DNA of 64,000 bases from Pagrus major. Lineage: Eukaryota > Chordata > Actinopteri > Spariformes > Sparidae. The stretch is taken from NCBI RefSeq assembly GCF_040436345.1, contig NC_133227.1:26470671-26534670 (forward strand). Reading direction: 5' to 3'. A model generated the notes under the pieces. The model had not been told where the DNA came from and did not search any database. It saw nothing but the letters and a program-made list of their open reading frames with translations. Shown here in pieces: positions 10,851 to 20,440 of this stretch. Position 1 is the first letter of the stretch; each line of letters opens with the position of its first letter. The position numbers and the translations under genes were made by a program.

Positions 10851-11205
10851 CCATGAGAAGAAACTACATGTCCTTTATTGTGCTTCAGGCACGGACGAGA
10901 CACAGTGTCGTCTTTCATCTGGATTTATTAAAAAAAACTACTAAAAAGGACGAGTACACTTTAAAAAATAACTCGGAACATCAACGTGGAGCCACAACAC
11001 TGACAAAAACATCTTTTCTGTCAAGAAACAGTCTTTCTGCTTTTGATAAAAGAAAAAGAAGAAAGAATTGACATCCGTTACAAACAGTTCAGGACTGAAA
11101 GACCACGTGAAATGTGGCCAGACTCGTTACAAGCACAGCCTGTATGTACATCAGAACCGAGTCCCACCTGTCTTACAACCCGGAGGGATGATACGACGGA
11201 GCCGG
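10850..11205 (-). other. cdkn2aipnl: Probable cdkn2aipnl 3' UTR
   Basis: Minus-strand sequence after the TGA at 11206-11208. Two AATAAA signals read on the minus strand (TTTATT on the plus strand at 10924-10929 and 10874-10879) place the likely cleavage site near 10,850-10,910. No extended conserved frame. Confidence 0.5.
10874..10879 (-). other. cdkn2aipnl: Candidate polyadenylation signal of cdkn2aipnl
   Basis: AATAAA on the minus strand, about 330 nt after the stop codon. A second copy is at 10924-10929. Confidence 0.45.
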
Positions 11206-11214
11206 TCATCGACC
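11206..11214 (-). CDS. cdkn2aipnl: cdkn2aipnl exon 3 (Gly-Arg-stop)
   Basis: The coding part is nine nucleotides, GGT CGA TGA, after a strong acceptor (pyrimidine tract then CCACCACAG). The human protein ends one residue after MKKHQ as I recall it, so a tiny terminal coding piece is expected. The intron before it is 132 bp. Confidence 0.75.
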   Translation of the reverse strand, partial: GR

Positions 11215-13131
11215 CTGTGGTGGGAGAGAGAGGAGAACATTTATTTCTTTGAACATTTCTTTATGAGTGAGGATCAGGGCAAGTCTCCAGGAAATGAAGG
11301 GAAGTGTATGTAATGGAAACAAGGATGTGCGTGTCCACAAGTGTACCTGTTGCTTCTTCATAATCTCATCTCTTGTCTTGAAAACCGGTGCGTCCACGAC
11401 CTCGATGCCTTCTGCCATTTCCTTCACTCTCCCCAGGAGCTCGGTGCTGTACCTGCCGTTAGCAAAGAGAAATGTCCCTTTAATATAACGGCCCGCAGTT
11501 TCTAAAGGGGCACGCTGAAAAACGGGAGGATGTGTAGAATTTGTTAACACTGGTGATAGATTGATGAACACATTATAATCTTAGCAATCATTAAATTACT
11601 GTCAAACTGAAACGATTTGCTAATTAATTGGTTGACAGAACTTGTCATGACATCTGTCGCAGAAATGCCAAACAATCCCCATTTTCAGCTTCTCAGTTGT
11701 GTCACATGACAGGAAACTCAAAATAGCTGGATTCAGGACAAAACAAGCAGTTTGAAGACACCACCTTGCTCTAAAAGGAAATTGTGACGGGCATTTCCCA
11801 CTAGTTTCTGACATGTAATGGGGCAAATATTAATCAGAGAAATGAACAAATAAATTGATAATGTATTCATACCATAAAAAAATAGTACTTCTGTGTTTTT
11901 GGGCAATGTGCTAAACCATCTAAATTTAGGATTATGGTCTGGTTACCATTCAATAACCAGACAATAATCTCACTCAAAACAATACGCTTTGTGTAGATCT
12001 ATCAGTGTTTGTGTATATGTTGGCAAACAAGTAGTAAGAAATGTCAGTGCAGAAATGCAAACATATGTTTCAGTGTCCCGACAGCATAATTCATCCACCA
12101 GAGAGCAGTTTTATTTTCAACCAGAACATATCTCATCTTTTAAAAACACAAACTGAAGGCATCATTATCATTAATGTCTGTTGATGGTATGCATTTAGGA
12201 GAATAACTAAACACAAACTGACATCGGCCTCACAGATCTCAATCACGACGGGCTCTCTACATTACATTAATATATGTTTTAGTAACCAGACACTCTTATT
12301 TTGCACATTGCAACATCAGTATCTACTGCGATCGTGCACAATCCAGGCCAAACTTTTTGCACTACTGGATAAATCTTCACCTACTTTCACTCCACTTATA
12401 TTTTTTATTATGTCTTTTAAGTATTTTAAGTGTTGTCTGTTGTTTTGCACCTACAGACCACAGCAAATTCCTCGTATGTGCAAACTTACTTGGCATTAAA
12501 AGCAATTCTGATCCTATAACACAACTATTTTGAAGATGTTTGTAGCTGCAGTATCTGCCAAACAGAGTCGATGTTATCAGATTTAAAAACCCTCACATGT
12601 CAGATAATATATCTATCTGGCTTTGTAAAAATAAACCTCTACAGGCAGCTGATGTTCATGTTTTTTAGGGGGGAAAAAAACCAAAACAAACAATTCAACT
12701 GCAGGCTTCAGAGCCAACTTCAATGTCGTCCAGCGGCCACAGGGGGCAGCAGTGAGCCGACGCGAGGGTTGAGAGTTAAAACGAAGAAGAGTCTTCACCT
12801 CGAAAACATTCACGTTTCAGGAGTTTTACAGGCTGAGAGACAGTTTTTACCTCCACACAAACCTGCCCGAGGAGCCGCTGAACCGTGACAACAATGGCCA
12901 CCGCGGTGCGTTTACGTACCGACAGCCGAGGAAGACGTTGTTGGCCCACACCATGGACAGGGCGAGCAGCCGGTCGAGCTGCGGCAGCGGGAAGTCGTTG
13001 ATGTTCCGCAGGATGAACTCCCTCCGCGGCTCCCAGTGCTTCTCGCTCTCCCAGTAGCCTCGGTACGTCTCCACCTGGTCGGCCAGGGCTCGGTTTTGGT
13101 GGATAAAATCGTCCACGTCCAGGGTAGACAT
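11206..13131 (-). CDS. cdkn2aipnl: CDKN2AIP N-terminal-like protein (XRN2-binding domain)
   Basis: Small protein related to the N-terminus of CDKN2AIP/CARF. In that family this region (the XTBD fold) binds the nuclear exoribonuclease XRN2 and governs its localisation or activity. Three exons give 108 residues, against 116 in human from memory. Family landmarks are YWESEKHWEPRREFIL, LDRLLALSMVWANNVFLGC, and ELLGRVKEMAEGIEV then RDEIMKKQQ, matching human SESEKQWKARMEFIL, LDQLLSLSMVWANHLFLGC and KVMEMADGIEVEDLPQF. The start at 13131 is the first ATG of the open frame; the frame stays open upstream only from a GTG. The final exon adds just Gly-Arg before the stop. It is tail-to-tail with ube2b and divergent from jade2. 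A gene in this place and orientation is expected from vertebrate synteny. Intron 1 is 1.47 kb and intron 2 is 132 bp. Confidence 0.92.
11347..11452 (-). CDS. cdkn2aipnl: cdkn2aipnl exon 2
   Basis: 106 nt. Acceptor GGCAG|GTACAGC and donor CAACAG|GTACAC on the minus strand. Encodes YSTELLGRVKEMAEGIEVVD and APVFKTRDEIMKKQQ, the C-terminal helix of the XTBD-like domain. A frame continuing past the donor has no family similarity. Confidence 0.92.
11453..12919 (-). other. cdkn2aipnl: cdkn2aipnl intron 1
   Basis: 1.47 kb, AT-rich, with a fragment of the GATTAAT-rich teleost repeat at 11595-11640. The donor side near 12,720-12,760 is GC-rich. No other gene recognised. Confidence 0.85.
12920..13131 (-). 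CDS. cdkn2aipnl: cdkn2aipnl exon 1 (coding part)
   Basis: 212 nt from ATG to donor CG|GTACGTAA. Encodes MSTLDVDDFIHQNRALADQV onward to VFLGC plus two bases of Arg. A second in-sequence GT three codons later (GTAAAC) was rejected because only the first junction restores the Arg-Tyr-Ser frame with exon 2. Confidence 0.92.
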
Positions 13132-13300
13132 CTTGCTCTTCTCCGGCTGAGTCGACAAAGGCGACTTCCGGTTCCTGTGAAGCGGGACTCGGAAGTTGTT
13201 GTTGAGGTTGGAGCGTTTGAAGCAGCGACACGCAGCGGTGGAGCCGAGAACTGCAGCTGACCTGAAATACCCCCTGCACACAGGCGTGCTGCTGGTTAAT
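13132..13300 (-). promoter_or_regulatory. cdkn2aipnl: cdkn2aipnl 5' UTR and core promoter region
   Basis: GC-rich sequence upstream of the start codon. Two ETS-type motifs are visible on the plus strand, ACTTCCGGTT (13164-13173) and CGGAAGTT (13190-13197), typical of TATA-less housekeeping promoters. The transcription start cannot be fixed from sequence. Confidence 0.5.
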
Positions 13301-13574
13301 GCTGGGAGGTAGTTAGTTATTATTTACTAGATCAGTTAAAGATAAAACATGGTATTATATCATATTAACACATTTTATTTTAAAATATATAACAGACTAT
13401 TAGTGGAGCATTAATCACAAATCACAGTCCCCCAAAAAAGAGAATTCCCTTTTACTTTTATTTATTTGGAAGTTTGGTATTTTTCATTTAAATTAAAGAC
13501 TTTGGGTAAACTATTGTTTTTAAGAGCACATGCAGTTCATTGAAAAAGTTAGCCAATATTCCAGCCGACAGTCA

Positions 13575-14050
13575 CTTCATTACTTAAAGAAGTCATATTA
13601 TGCTAATTTTCAGCTTCATACTTTTATACGGCTTTTCCATCAATATCAGCGGGTCCAAACAGGTTTTTTAAACGCGGGTCAACCGGCTAAAAATCGCCTG
13701 TTGACCCAATTCCCACTTCCCGGGCTGTGATTTTTATTCCACGACACGAAGGCGCCAGAAACAGTTGTAACAGAAGAGGAAACAACAACAGACCCATTGT
13801 GAAAGAAGCGTCTGTATAACATCGGAAAAAGTATTGTGAGGGTCACAACCCAGCGACATGACTCGTTTCACCATCATAATTTGAGCCATTCGGTCCAGTG
13901 ACTTTTGGGGAATCTAGAAGAGTCGCACGATTAAATTATTTGATCCCTATTCAAGTTAGCCCGGCGCTAAACCGGAAGTTAAACCGCATTGCACACAAAA
14001 GCTGATAAATGGGATTTTTGACCAGTGGGAAAGGGGTATTATTTGGGGGT
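13575..14050 (-). repeat. Dispersed repeat, copy A (inverted relative to 48,740-49,160)
   Basis: The reverse complement of 13,887-13,980 aligns with 48,756-48,850: shared blocks are AACTTCCGG, TTAGCGCCG, GCTAACTTGAAT and ACTGGACCGAAT. Further blocks match, such as CAGACGCNTCTTTCACAA. The left end has CATATTATGCTAATTTTCAG, which I recognise from common teleost repeats. It is non-coding. Confidence 0.6.
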
Positions 14051-15643
14051 CCTAGTCAAATAGGTTTAGATACTTTAAGTTAATAAAATAATGCAAACAC
14101 AAACATGAACCTTATGTGTTCATTCAATGATTCCGTATAAAGTTAAGTGGAACTTCTACAAAAGCATGACGTGTTTATTGTTCACGTATTATAAATAAAA
14201 GTCACATCATCATAAAATAAAAATAGAGACATGATACATGTAACATCTAACATAAATAAATATTTAAACACAACGTTTGAAACATGATTATTTTATTTGA
14301 GCGTGAGCTTGAAGCTAAATCTGGAGCCGAGCAGCGTCTCTCTGTCTCTGCACTCGACCAGCCTGTCAGGGATGTGATCAGAGGAGAACACTGGACTTTT
14401 AACCTCCAGTCTATGTAAAGAGGCTTACGAGCAGTCACTCAGGCTCACAGACACGCGGACATGGAGACGCACACAGCAGATTGGGGGATTTGGGTTTTCA
14501 GTTTTCTTTTTTTTTTTACATAAAGTCATTGATATGCAGAGGGATACCAGAGGAAAGCAAGCCAACATGAAGTCAGACAGACAGACAGGCAGACAGACAG
14601 ACCAGCTCACTGCCTGTTTCCACAGCAGAGTAAAAAAATGATTTGACTGTCAAAATGTCCACTAGGAGCAGAATAAAATGACTTGAACTTACTGGAAACT
14701 CAAACTCAATTTACCTTCCCTATAAACTGAGAGAGTGAAATATTAACAAAAGTCCTGCTACCTGTTGGCTTCATATTCTGCATGAAGGTAAATATTAAAA
14801 CGAGAAGACCAGTCAAAGACATATTCATAATTCACACAGGAAATAAAGAAAATGAAAAGTGTGAACAGAAACTTGATTGCGAAGTTTTTTTAAGGGAAGT
14901 GAAAATGATTCATTTGTTTCGACTGTGCACCTTTTAAAAGGTATGCAAACGGTTAAATCAGACTCACACACGATGGATTATGTTAACACACTTGGTTTTA
15001 AACAGAAAAACAAGACCTACAGTCGGTTAATCTCTTCATGAAACACCTGAATTTTATTTCACAGCGGTTGTGAGGTGACACGGCTAAAGGCTGAGCAGGT
15101 TGCAACATGAACCAAACATGCAGAGATGAAATAATGTCTGAGAAGATCCAGACGGGAGTTTTTTTGTTTTGTTTTTCTTTATAACACGTAACCTGACACG
15201 TTCAGTGAAGTTTGAGAAAACTGATGAAAGGAGTGTCCCACCGTTCTCCACATGTAAAGCTATGGAGCTTAAGAAGTGTAGTGAAGCCTGCAACTGGGTA
15301 CTAATTTTAGTTACATGACTCAAAAAAAAAAGAAATCTGCATGCCGGCTCAGTGAACCTAAACGCGAACTGAAGGGGAAGCCAAAAGCGGAAGCCCCGCT
15401 GAAGATTTAAGCATCTTAATATGAAATGTAACTCACTAATGACATTACTTGTTTCTCACACGAGAGAGAATCGGTCTCAGCTTGTCGGATTTCTCGAGGT
15501 TAGCAAACAAATTCTGATTTCAATTTAAAAAGGAAGGAAATAAAACCGCTTTCTGAGGAATCGGTCCGACTGTAGCCTCGAGCGTTTCTGTTGGCTTTAC
15601 TCTGAGATTGACTAAATTAAAAAATGGTGTTGGTTTTCAGTAT

Positions 15644-15662
15644 CCCCCCCCCCCCCCCCCCC
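15644..15662. repeat. Homopolymeric C19 tract
   Basis: Nineteen consecutive cytosines. On the minus strand this is a pure G-run able to form G-quadruplex structures. Length may vary or be an assembly artefact. Confidence 0.9.
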
Positions 15663-16220
15663 GACTTTTGAATGTCTCACACATGTTTCAACTCCGTCCT
15701 GTTTTCCATGGAGCTCTGAACATTGTAATTCTATTTCCACGCAGTGTCAGTTTACTATAAGTGGTTACAAAACTTCTTCCCAACAGGCTTTACTCCCCTG
15801 ATTCCCTGGATCAAGTGTTTCACTATCACGCCACAGAGACATGAACAGACTCAGTTAGCAGAGGAACATGATGCCTGCTGAATCTTCTCCCTGCACACTA
15901 GACTTGTATGCACGCACACAACCGCTGTGTACCGAACAACATGATATTTTTCCATCACCAATAATCAGAAAATATGTTGGAAACCACAAATATGTTGAAA
16001 ATGTAGGATGCTTTATATTTCATTTTTAGTTTTATGTTGAGACAGTGCTGTGTGCTTGTGATCTGGGTCGGTTTCGGCACAAAAACCTTTTTGCTAAAGT
16101 TAGGAAAAGACTGTCGACGCAAACACGGCTGAAAATTGTCCCGACGTCTCGTTAAAGATGCGCAGTTTTGGGTTAGTGTCTTGCCAAAAGTATTAATTTG
16201 TTGCCACTGACACATCTCGT

Positions 16221-16282
16221 TTAAAATAACCGGTGGTTTCATGGTTACAGATCTTGGAAGGCTGTCTCTAACACTGAGCCCT
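16221..16282 (+). repeat. tRNA-flanking repeat, copy 1
   Basis: TTAAAATAACCGGTGGTTTC, then GGTTACAGATCTTGGAAGGC and TGTCTCTAACACTGAG. Similar to the copies at 16285-16360 and 16759-16838. Confidence 0.6.
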
Positions 16283-16284
16283 CA

Positions 16285-16360
16285 TTAAAAATATCCAGTG
16301 GTTTCACTCTTACAAATGTTGAAATGCTGTCTGAAACAGTGGGCTTTTCGTTGGCATCCC
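16285..16360 (+). repeat. tRNA-flanking repeat, copy 2
   Basis: TTAAAAATATCCAGTGGTTT, then TTACAAATGTTGAAATGCTG, CTGAAACAGTGGGCTTTTCG and TTGGCATCCC. It lies 64 bp after copy 1 and ends 38 bp before the tRNA gene. Confidence 0.6.
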
Positions 16361-16397
16361 CGCTGCCTCTCACATGCTCTCACAGCCTCCTATCCGA

Positions 16398-16479
16398 GAC
16401 GAGGTGGCCGAGTGGTTAAGGCGATGGACTGCTAATCCATTGTGCTCTGCACGCGTGGGTTCGAATCCCATCCTCGTCG
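16398..16479 (+). tRNA. tRNA-Ser (anticodon GCT)
   Basis: 82-nt class II tRNA gene that reads serine AGC/AGT codons. The acceptor stem GACGAGG (16398-16404) pairs with CCTCGTC (16472-16478) and the discriminator base is G. The anticodon stem ATGGA/TCCAT encloses the loop CTGCTAA with GCT at 16431-16433. The long variable arm has the stem GTGC/GCAC, and the T arm is GTGGG-TTCGAAT-CCCAT, which includes the B box GGTTCGAATCC. The A box region is TGGCCGAGTGG. No intron is present. The sequence is practically the vertebrate tRNA-Ser-GCT consensus, so the gene looks intact. The downstream flank has no T4 run for over 130 bp, so Pol III termination is not obvious. Confidence 0.97.
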
Positions 16480-16758
16480 CACTTGATGTGTCTTTAATCA
16501 ACCGTCCTCACATATAAACTAAATCACCATACTCTCCTATGTTTCTCATCTGACTTAAAGCAGTACTCGCTGTGTTTATCATGGTCGGTCCAGATTAGAA
16601 AGAGTTGAAGGCAATCTTTTTCAGAGCCGTGTGTGTCATTGCTTGATTTGTTTGGGAAAAAAGTCAAAGCTGTTCCACGTCCGCCGGTGAACATAGTGGT
16701 GAACATAGTGGCTGACATCAATCTCCACCAAGTCCCGGTATCAATCAAGCAGATGTCC

Positions 16759-16838
16759 TTAAAAAACATCCGGTGGTTCAGCGCCTACAAATGTTAAAAA
16801 GCCGTATCGAACAGCGGTCTCTCGCTTGGCAACCCTTC
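16759..16838 (+). repeat. tRNA-flanking repeat, copy 3
   Basis: TTAAAAAACATCCGGTGGTT, then CTACAAATGTTAAAAAGCCG, TATCGAACAGCGGTCTCTCG and CTTGGCAACCC. It lies 474 bp from copy 2, on the other side of the tRNA. No tRNA gene follows this copy. Confidence 0.6.
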
Positions 16839-18221
16839 TCACCCAGCTGTCACGCCTCACGTCAGCTCATCCACTAATCTGAACGTGATACGGCACGTAA
16901 TGAGACTGAGCTGATTTTCTAACCCAGCTCTCAGCCACCTAAACCAGTTTTCTAAAAGACATGTGACCATTAAAAATGTTCTCTCCTCAGACATTTTCTT
17001 GCCCTATGAGTCAGTCCTAGAAAAGACAAGAAACCGCACAAGTAGGCGCACATAAAAACGCACTTTCACCTCCTCTCATATCCCCTAAAGGAAAACCACC
17101 AGTGGCACTCCTGAGTATGTTATATTTTGGGCAGCTTCCAAGTCATACAAGTCACCGCTTTATTGAGTGAACTAACCCATTAAGTTTATGGCCTCGCTCT
17201 CCCCCCCTCTCACTCCAGCCTGAAATATACACTGATGCTGAAATAATACACTGCGTTCCAGCCAGCTCTGGCAGACAGCCGTTCTTGATGAGTCACCTAA
17301 TGCATGCTTACTCAGGAGAAAACTATAATTGGGAAACACAGACAACAGGTAGCCCTTTCAGCCAGAGATCCTGGGGGAGTGCCAAAGCGAGAGGATTAAC
17401 CCACTCTGTAAAGTGTGTGTGGATATCAAGGTTACTGCGAGGAGAATGGGACAGACATGAAAGAAGGTTGTTATAGATCATTATAAAGCTGTTCAGGGGT
17501 GTAGGAGATAATGAGGTGTGTATATCAGGATATTGCAGGCTGTAAATCACTGACTACACAGTCAGCCTTCAAAGAGTTCCTTCAAAAGCTGACTCAGACC
17601 GTTCAATTTTCATGCTTTAACTCAGGGATGGTTGTGTTTTCTGGTTATTCTACCATTTTCTCCACAAACTGGGACAAACTCAGAGTCAATATTTGCTTAT
17701 TTTTTCCTCCAAGGACATTTAAATGGTTGGTTGTACCTTTCAGCATAGTTCAGCCACGAGTAATCTTCTTGCAGGACATATTAAATTCCTCTGGATGCTG
17801 CTTAATATCACCCCACATCATGTCATGTCTATTTACGTGCGTAAATCCTGATTGTTTCACAGATGTAGTGGTTTATTTACACAAATTGGTTTCTGATGTA
17901 TTCTGCATTTTCTTCACATGACGTTGCTTCCTTGCTGACAAGTACGAAGATTAAAATTAAAGACACACAACAATGTACCCGTGTACGTTTGCTTACATGC
18001 AGCCGGGAGAAGCGTAAATCTGGCTTTTCAGCGTAGTGACGTCCAATCAGGAGACGTTATTGCTTTTATTGACACAGCAGAAAATATATGAGGTACTTTG
18101 GATGAAGTGTTAAATGTTATTTTGTACATTGTCCCTGATACAAATAAACTTATTAAATAAATAAAATAAATTGGATTTTCAGACACATTTACATTAAAAA
18201 AATTAGAAGCTTTCAAGACAC
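16839..18221. other. Intergenic DNA downstream of the tRNA
   Basis: No recognised gene. A 136-codon ATG frame at 17511-17921 (+) has no recognisable motif or splice context. The segment around 17,220-17,420 is of balanced composition and free of simple repeats, so it could be a conserved non-coding element, but nothing in the sequence proves this. Confidence 0.5.
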
Positions 18222-18420
18222 GAGGTGGCCCGGAAGCTCAGTTTGGTGGAGCGTGCACCCTGCCCAGGCCCACGCCAGACCCGGCCCAGAGTTCGGCTCT
18301 GGCCTGTCGCCCTTTGCTGAATGTCATCCCACCTCTCTCATCCTGTTTCCTGTCATCTCTCTAAACTGTCCTGTCTAACAAAGCCATGACAAGGCCAACA
18401 AATAATAAAAATTCAAAATA
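18222..18420 (+). mobile_element. tRNA-derived SINE
   Basis: The tRNA-like head has an A-box-like stretch (CGGAAGCTCAGTTTGGTGGA, 18231-18250) and a B-box-like GAGTTCGGCTCTGG (18289-18302). The body has the blocks CTGAATGTCATCCCACCTCT and CCTGTTTCCTGTCATCTCTC and then AACTGTCCTGTCTAACAAAG, and it ends in an A-rich AATAATAAAAATTCAAAA tail. The block order matches an abundant SINE family of spiny-rayed fish that I know by pattern. The copy is diverged. Confidence 0.7.
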
Positions 18421-20239
18421 TTTTGCCCCCCGTCCCGTAATAACTCTGAGGACCCCCTCGGGGACGTGGACCCCCTCTTGAATCCCCCGGCGTTACATCA
18501 CACTTCCTGTTTCATACTTTCTGTTCTTCCTGTTTATGTTATTTCCTGATTGCAGCCACAGACAAAACACAAAACAACTCACGATAAGGCTTTGTGTGCA
18601 AGAAAATCAGAAGAGGCTTGTATCATGATGTGTTTAGATGCCTTTTATTTGCACCTCCTTTCCTCACGCTTCTTCCCTCCGTGTTGATCTGTGCTCAATT
18701 ACAATCTCTTGACACTAGAAGGTCAGAAAATGAACTTTTAAATGTACACCCCTTCGTGTTACACGAGATGTCTCGACCATTTCAGCGAGACTAATCGCTG
18801 TAAAACTGCTCAGAATGAAAATACAAACCTTTGACTGCAGTTTCACAGCTTTAGTTCCCAGCTCAATAACATTTATGTAAATCCTAATGTTAAATAATGA
18901 TTACACCCTACAGCTATTTCAGGCAGGGTGAAGGAAAACTAGCTCATTAGCCACCAAGGGACTGAACATAACACAACAACTATTGTTAAAATCAAAATCA
19001 AAAGATCTGATACATATATATATATATATATATATACATACATATATATATATATAAATAGATCTGTTAAATGCATTGTAGTTTGCAGCAGGACTATCAC
19101 CACTTGACATTGCATTGACTTTAGCTTCCCACAGAGGAGAGGTGCCTCAAAAGTTGAGGCTTGGGACCGGCGTGATAAATGTAGTCTGTCACCCTGGGAC
19201 CCAGACTAATTAAAACTAGTGCTCTTGACATGTAGGGATGCTGGAGCAGCAGGGCCTGCCAGCTATTTCAGGTCCTGAATCCTGACCCACCGCTTTAAAA
19301 AAAAATAAATTAGGATATATACCGCTCTATTGGCCTAATTGCGGTTGACGTGGATATCGGGGCCATGATACAGAGCGAGCATCTCCTCTCCACACTCGAG
19401 ATGAATTTTATCATCTTCTGTATTCACATATTGATCTTATTTGTGTTGAAAAATGCAACCTATGTCATGGAAAAATGGTGTAATGTTGGCTGATGCTGTG
19501 CGTGTGGGGATGTGTGTGTGTGTGTGTGTTGTTGTTGGTTGTGGGGATTGCGGTGGCGGGAGAGCGATCGTGATTGATATTACCAGTAAGTTACGCTGAC
19601 ATATTTTATAAAAAAGACTTTATGTCCCGTGAGTAAAAAGAAGAAGGAGAAGGAGAAGAAAAAGACGTTAAAAAATGTTTGAAACTAATTATCTTGACTG
19701 GAAGACTTCAGAGCAAATAGACTCCAGAGTCTCAGGGTGGTGACGGGAATTAAACGTGAAGGGAGGCACAAATGTTTCTATTTGTCCTCTTTGTGCTTCT
19801 TTGACACAGTTCTGCCACCTTCTCTGTCTTTAAATCAAATAAAAAAAGGGCAGACACGCTTCGGAAAGTCATGTTACTGTGACATAGCATGCTACAAATA
19901 ACGTACCACGGCACAGACACTGAAGTAAACCTCATCCATATGCAGTGCGGTTTGTTGTCGTGGTATTGTTCGCTGTGAAAATTGGCACGCAGCATAGATG
20001 TGCTGTCGTACACATGATCCTTCACTATCTGTACGACTGTAGACACAATGACATTCATGACTGCGTGACGGTTGAATCACCACTAAACCTTTTCCACAGA
20101 AGATGTTTCGACACGTCACAGTCGGAAAAAAAAGAGAGGTGTGAATAATAAAATCAAAGATGGCTGAATTTCATCGAGCTGCTTTTGGTTTCCATGTGTT
20201 GGTTTGTGCATGTTGGCTCACTGCAACGCGGGAAGAAAC
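18421..20239. other. Intergenic DNA with a TA microsatellite
   Basis: No gene recognised. An interrupted (TA)n tract is at 19013-19055 and a short (TG)n at 19509-19529. The rest is AT-rich. Confidence 0.6.
19013..19055. repeat. Interrupted (TA)n microsatellite
   Basis: ACATATATATATATATATAT followed by a short TACATACA interruption and more TA units. Confidence 0.85.
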
Positions 20240-20440
20240 ATCGTGGTAATACTAGAATGTACTGTAAAATACTCCACTACACCTAAAAGTCCTGCATTTA
20301 TAATCTGTAACGGTAGATAACCACCAAAATGTACCAGAGGTATCATAAGTAGAAGCACTCTCAGTGTTATGTTGCATCACTGTTAGAATAATTGTTTCTG
20401 AAATTAGAAGTAGAAGTGTAAATAAAGTAAATGTACTCTT
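20240..20440. repeat. Dispersed teleost repeat fragment (AGTAAAAGTACT type)
   Basis: The blocks ACTCCACTACACCTAAAAGT, CCTGCATTTATAATCTGTAA, AAAATGTACCAGAGGTATCA and TCAGTGTTATGTTGCATCAC match the order of a common fish repeat, diverged here. Short related segments occur near 6050-6200 and 27,950-28,130. Confidence 0.45.

Larger units (their letters stand above)
13301..16220. other. Intergenic DNA between cdkn2aipnl and the tRNA locus
   Basis: No protein gene recognised. It contains the repeat at 13575-14050, an imperfect ACAG/AGAC run (14572-14602), a pure C19 run (15644-15662) and otherwise AT-rich unique-looking sequence. Confidence 0.65.

Noticed and set aside
12733..12752. CTCF site in cdkn2aipnl intron 1 (GGCCACAGGGGGCAGCAG)
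   Set aside because: It resembles the CTCF core but lacks one base between CCAC and AGGGGGC, so the match is poor.
12847..13281. N-terminal extension of cdkn2aipnl by 50 Arg-rich residues (mitochondrial-presequence-like)
   Set aside because: The extended frame begins with GTG (the reverse complement of CAC at 13279-13281), has no ATG before 13131, and family members start near the MSTLDV position.
17511..17921. 136-codon plus-strand ATG frame as a gene
   Set aside because: No recognisable family motif and it is hydrophobic and Phe-rich, as AT-rich DNA gives. There is no evidence of splicing or a leader.
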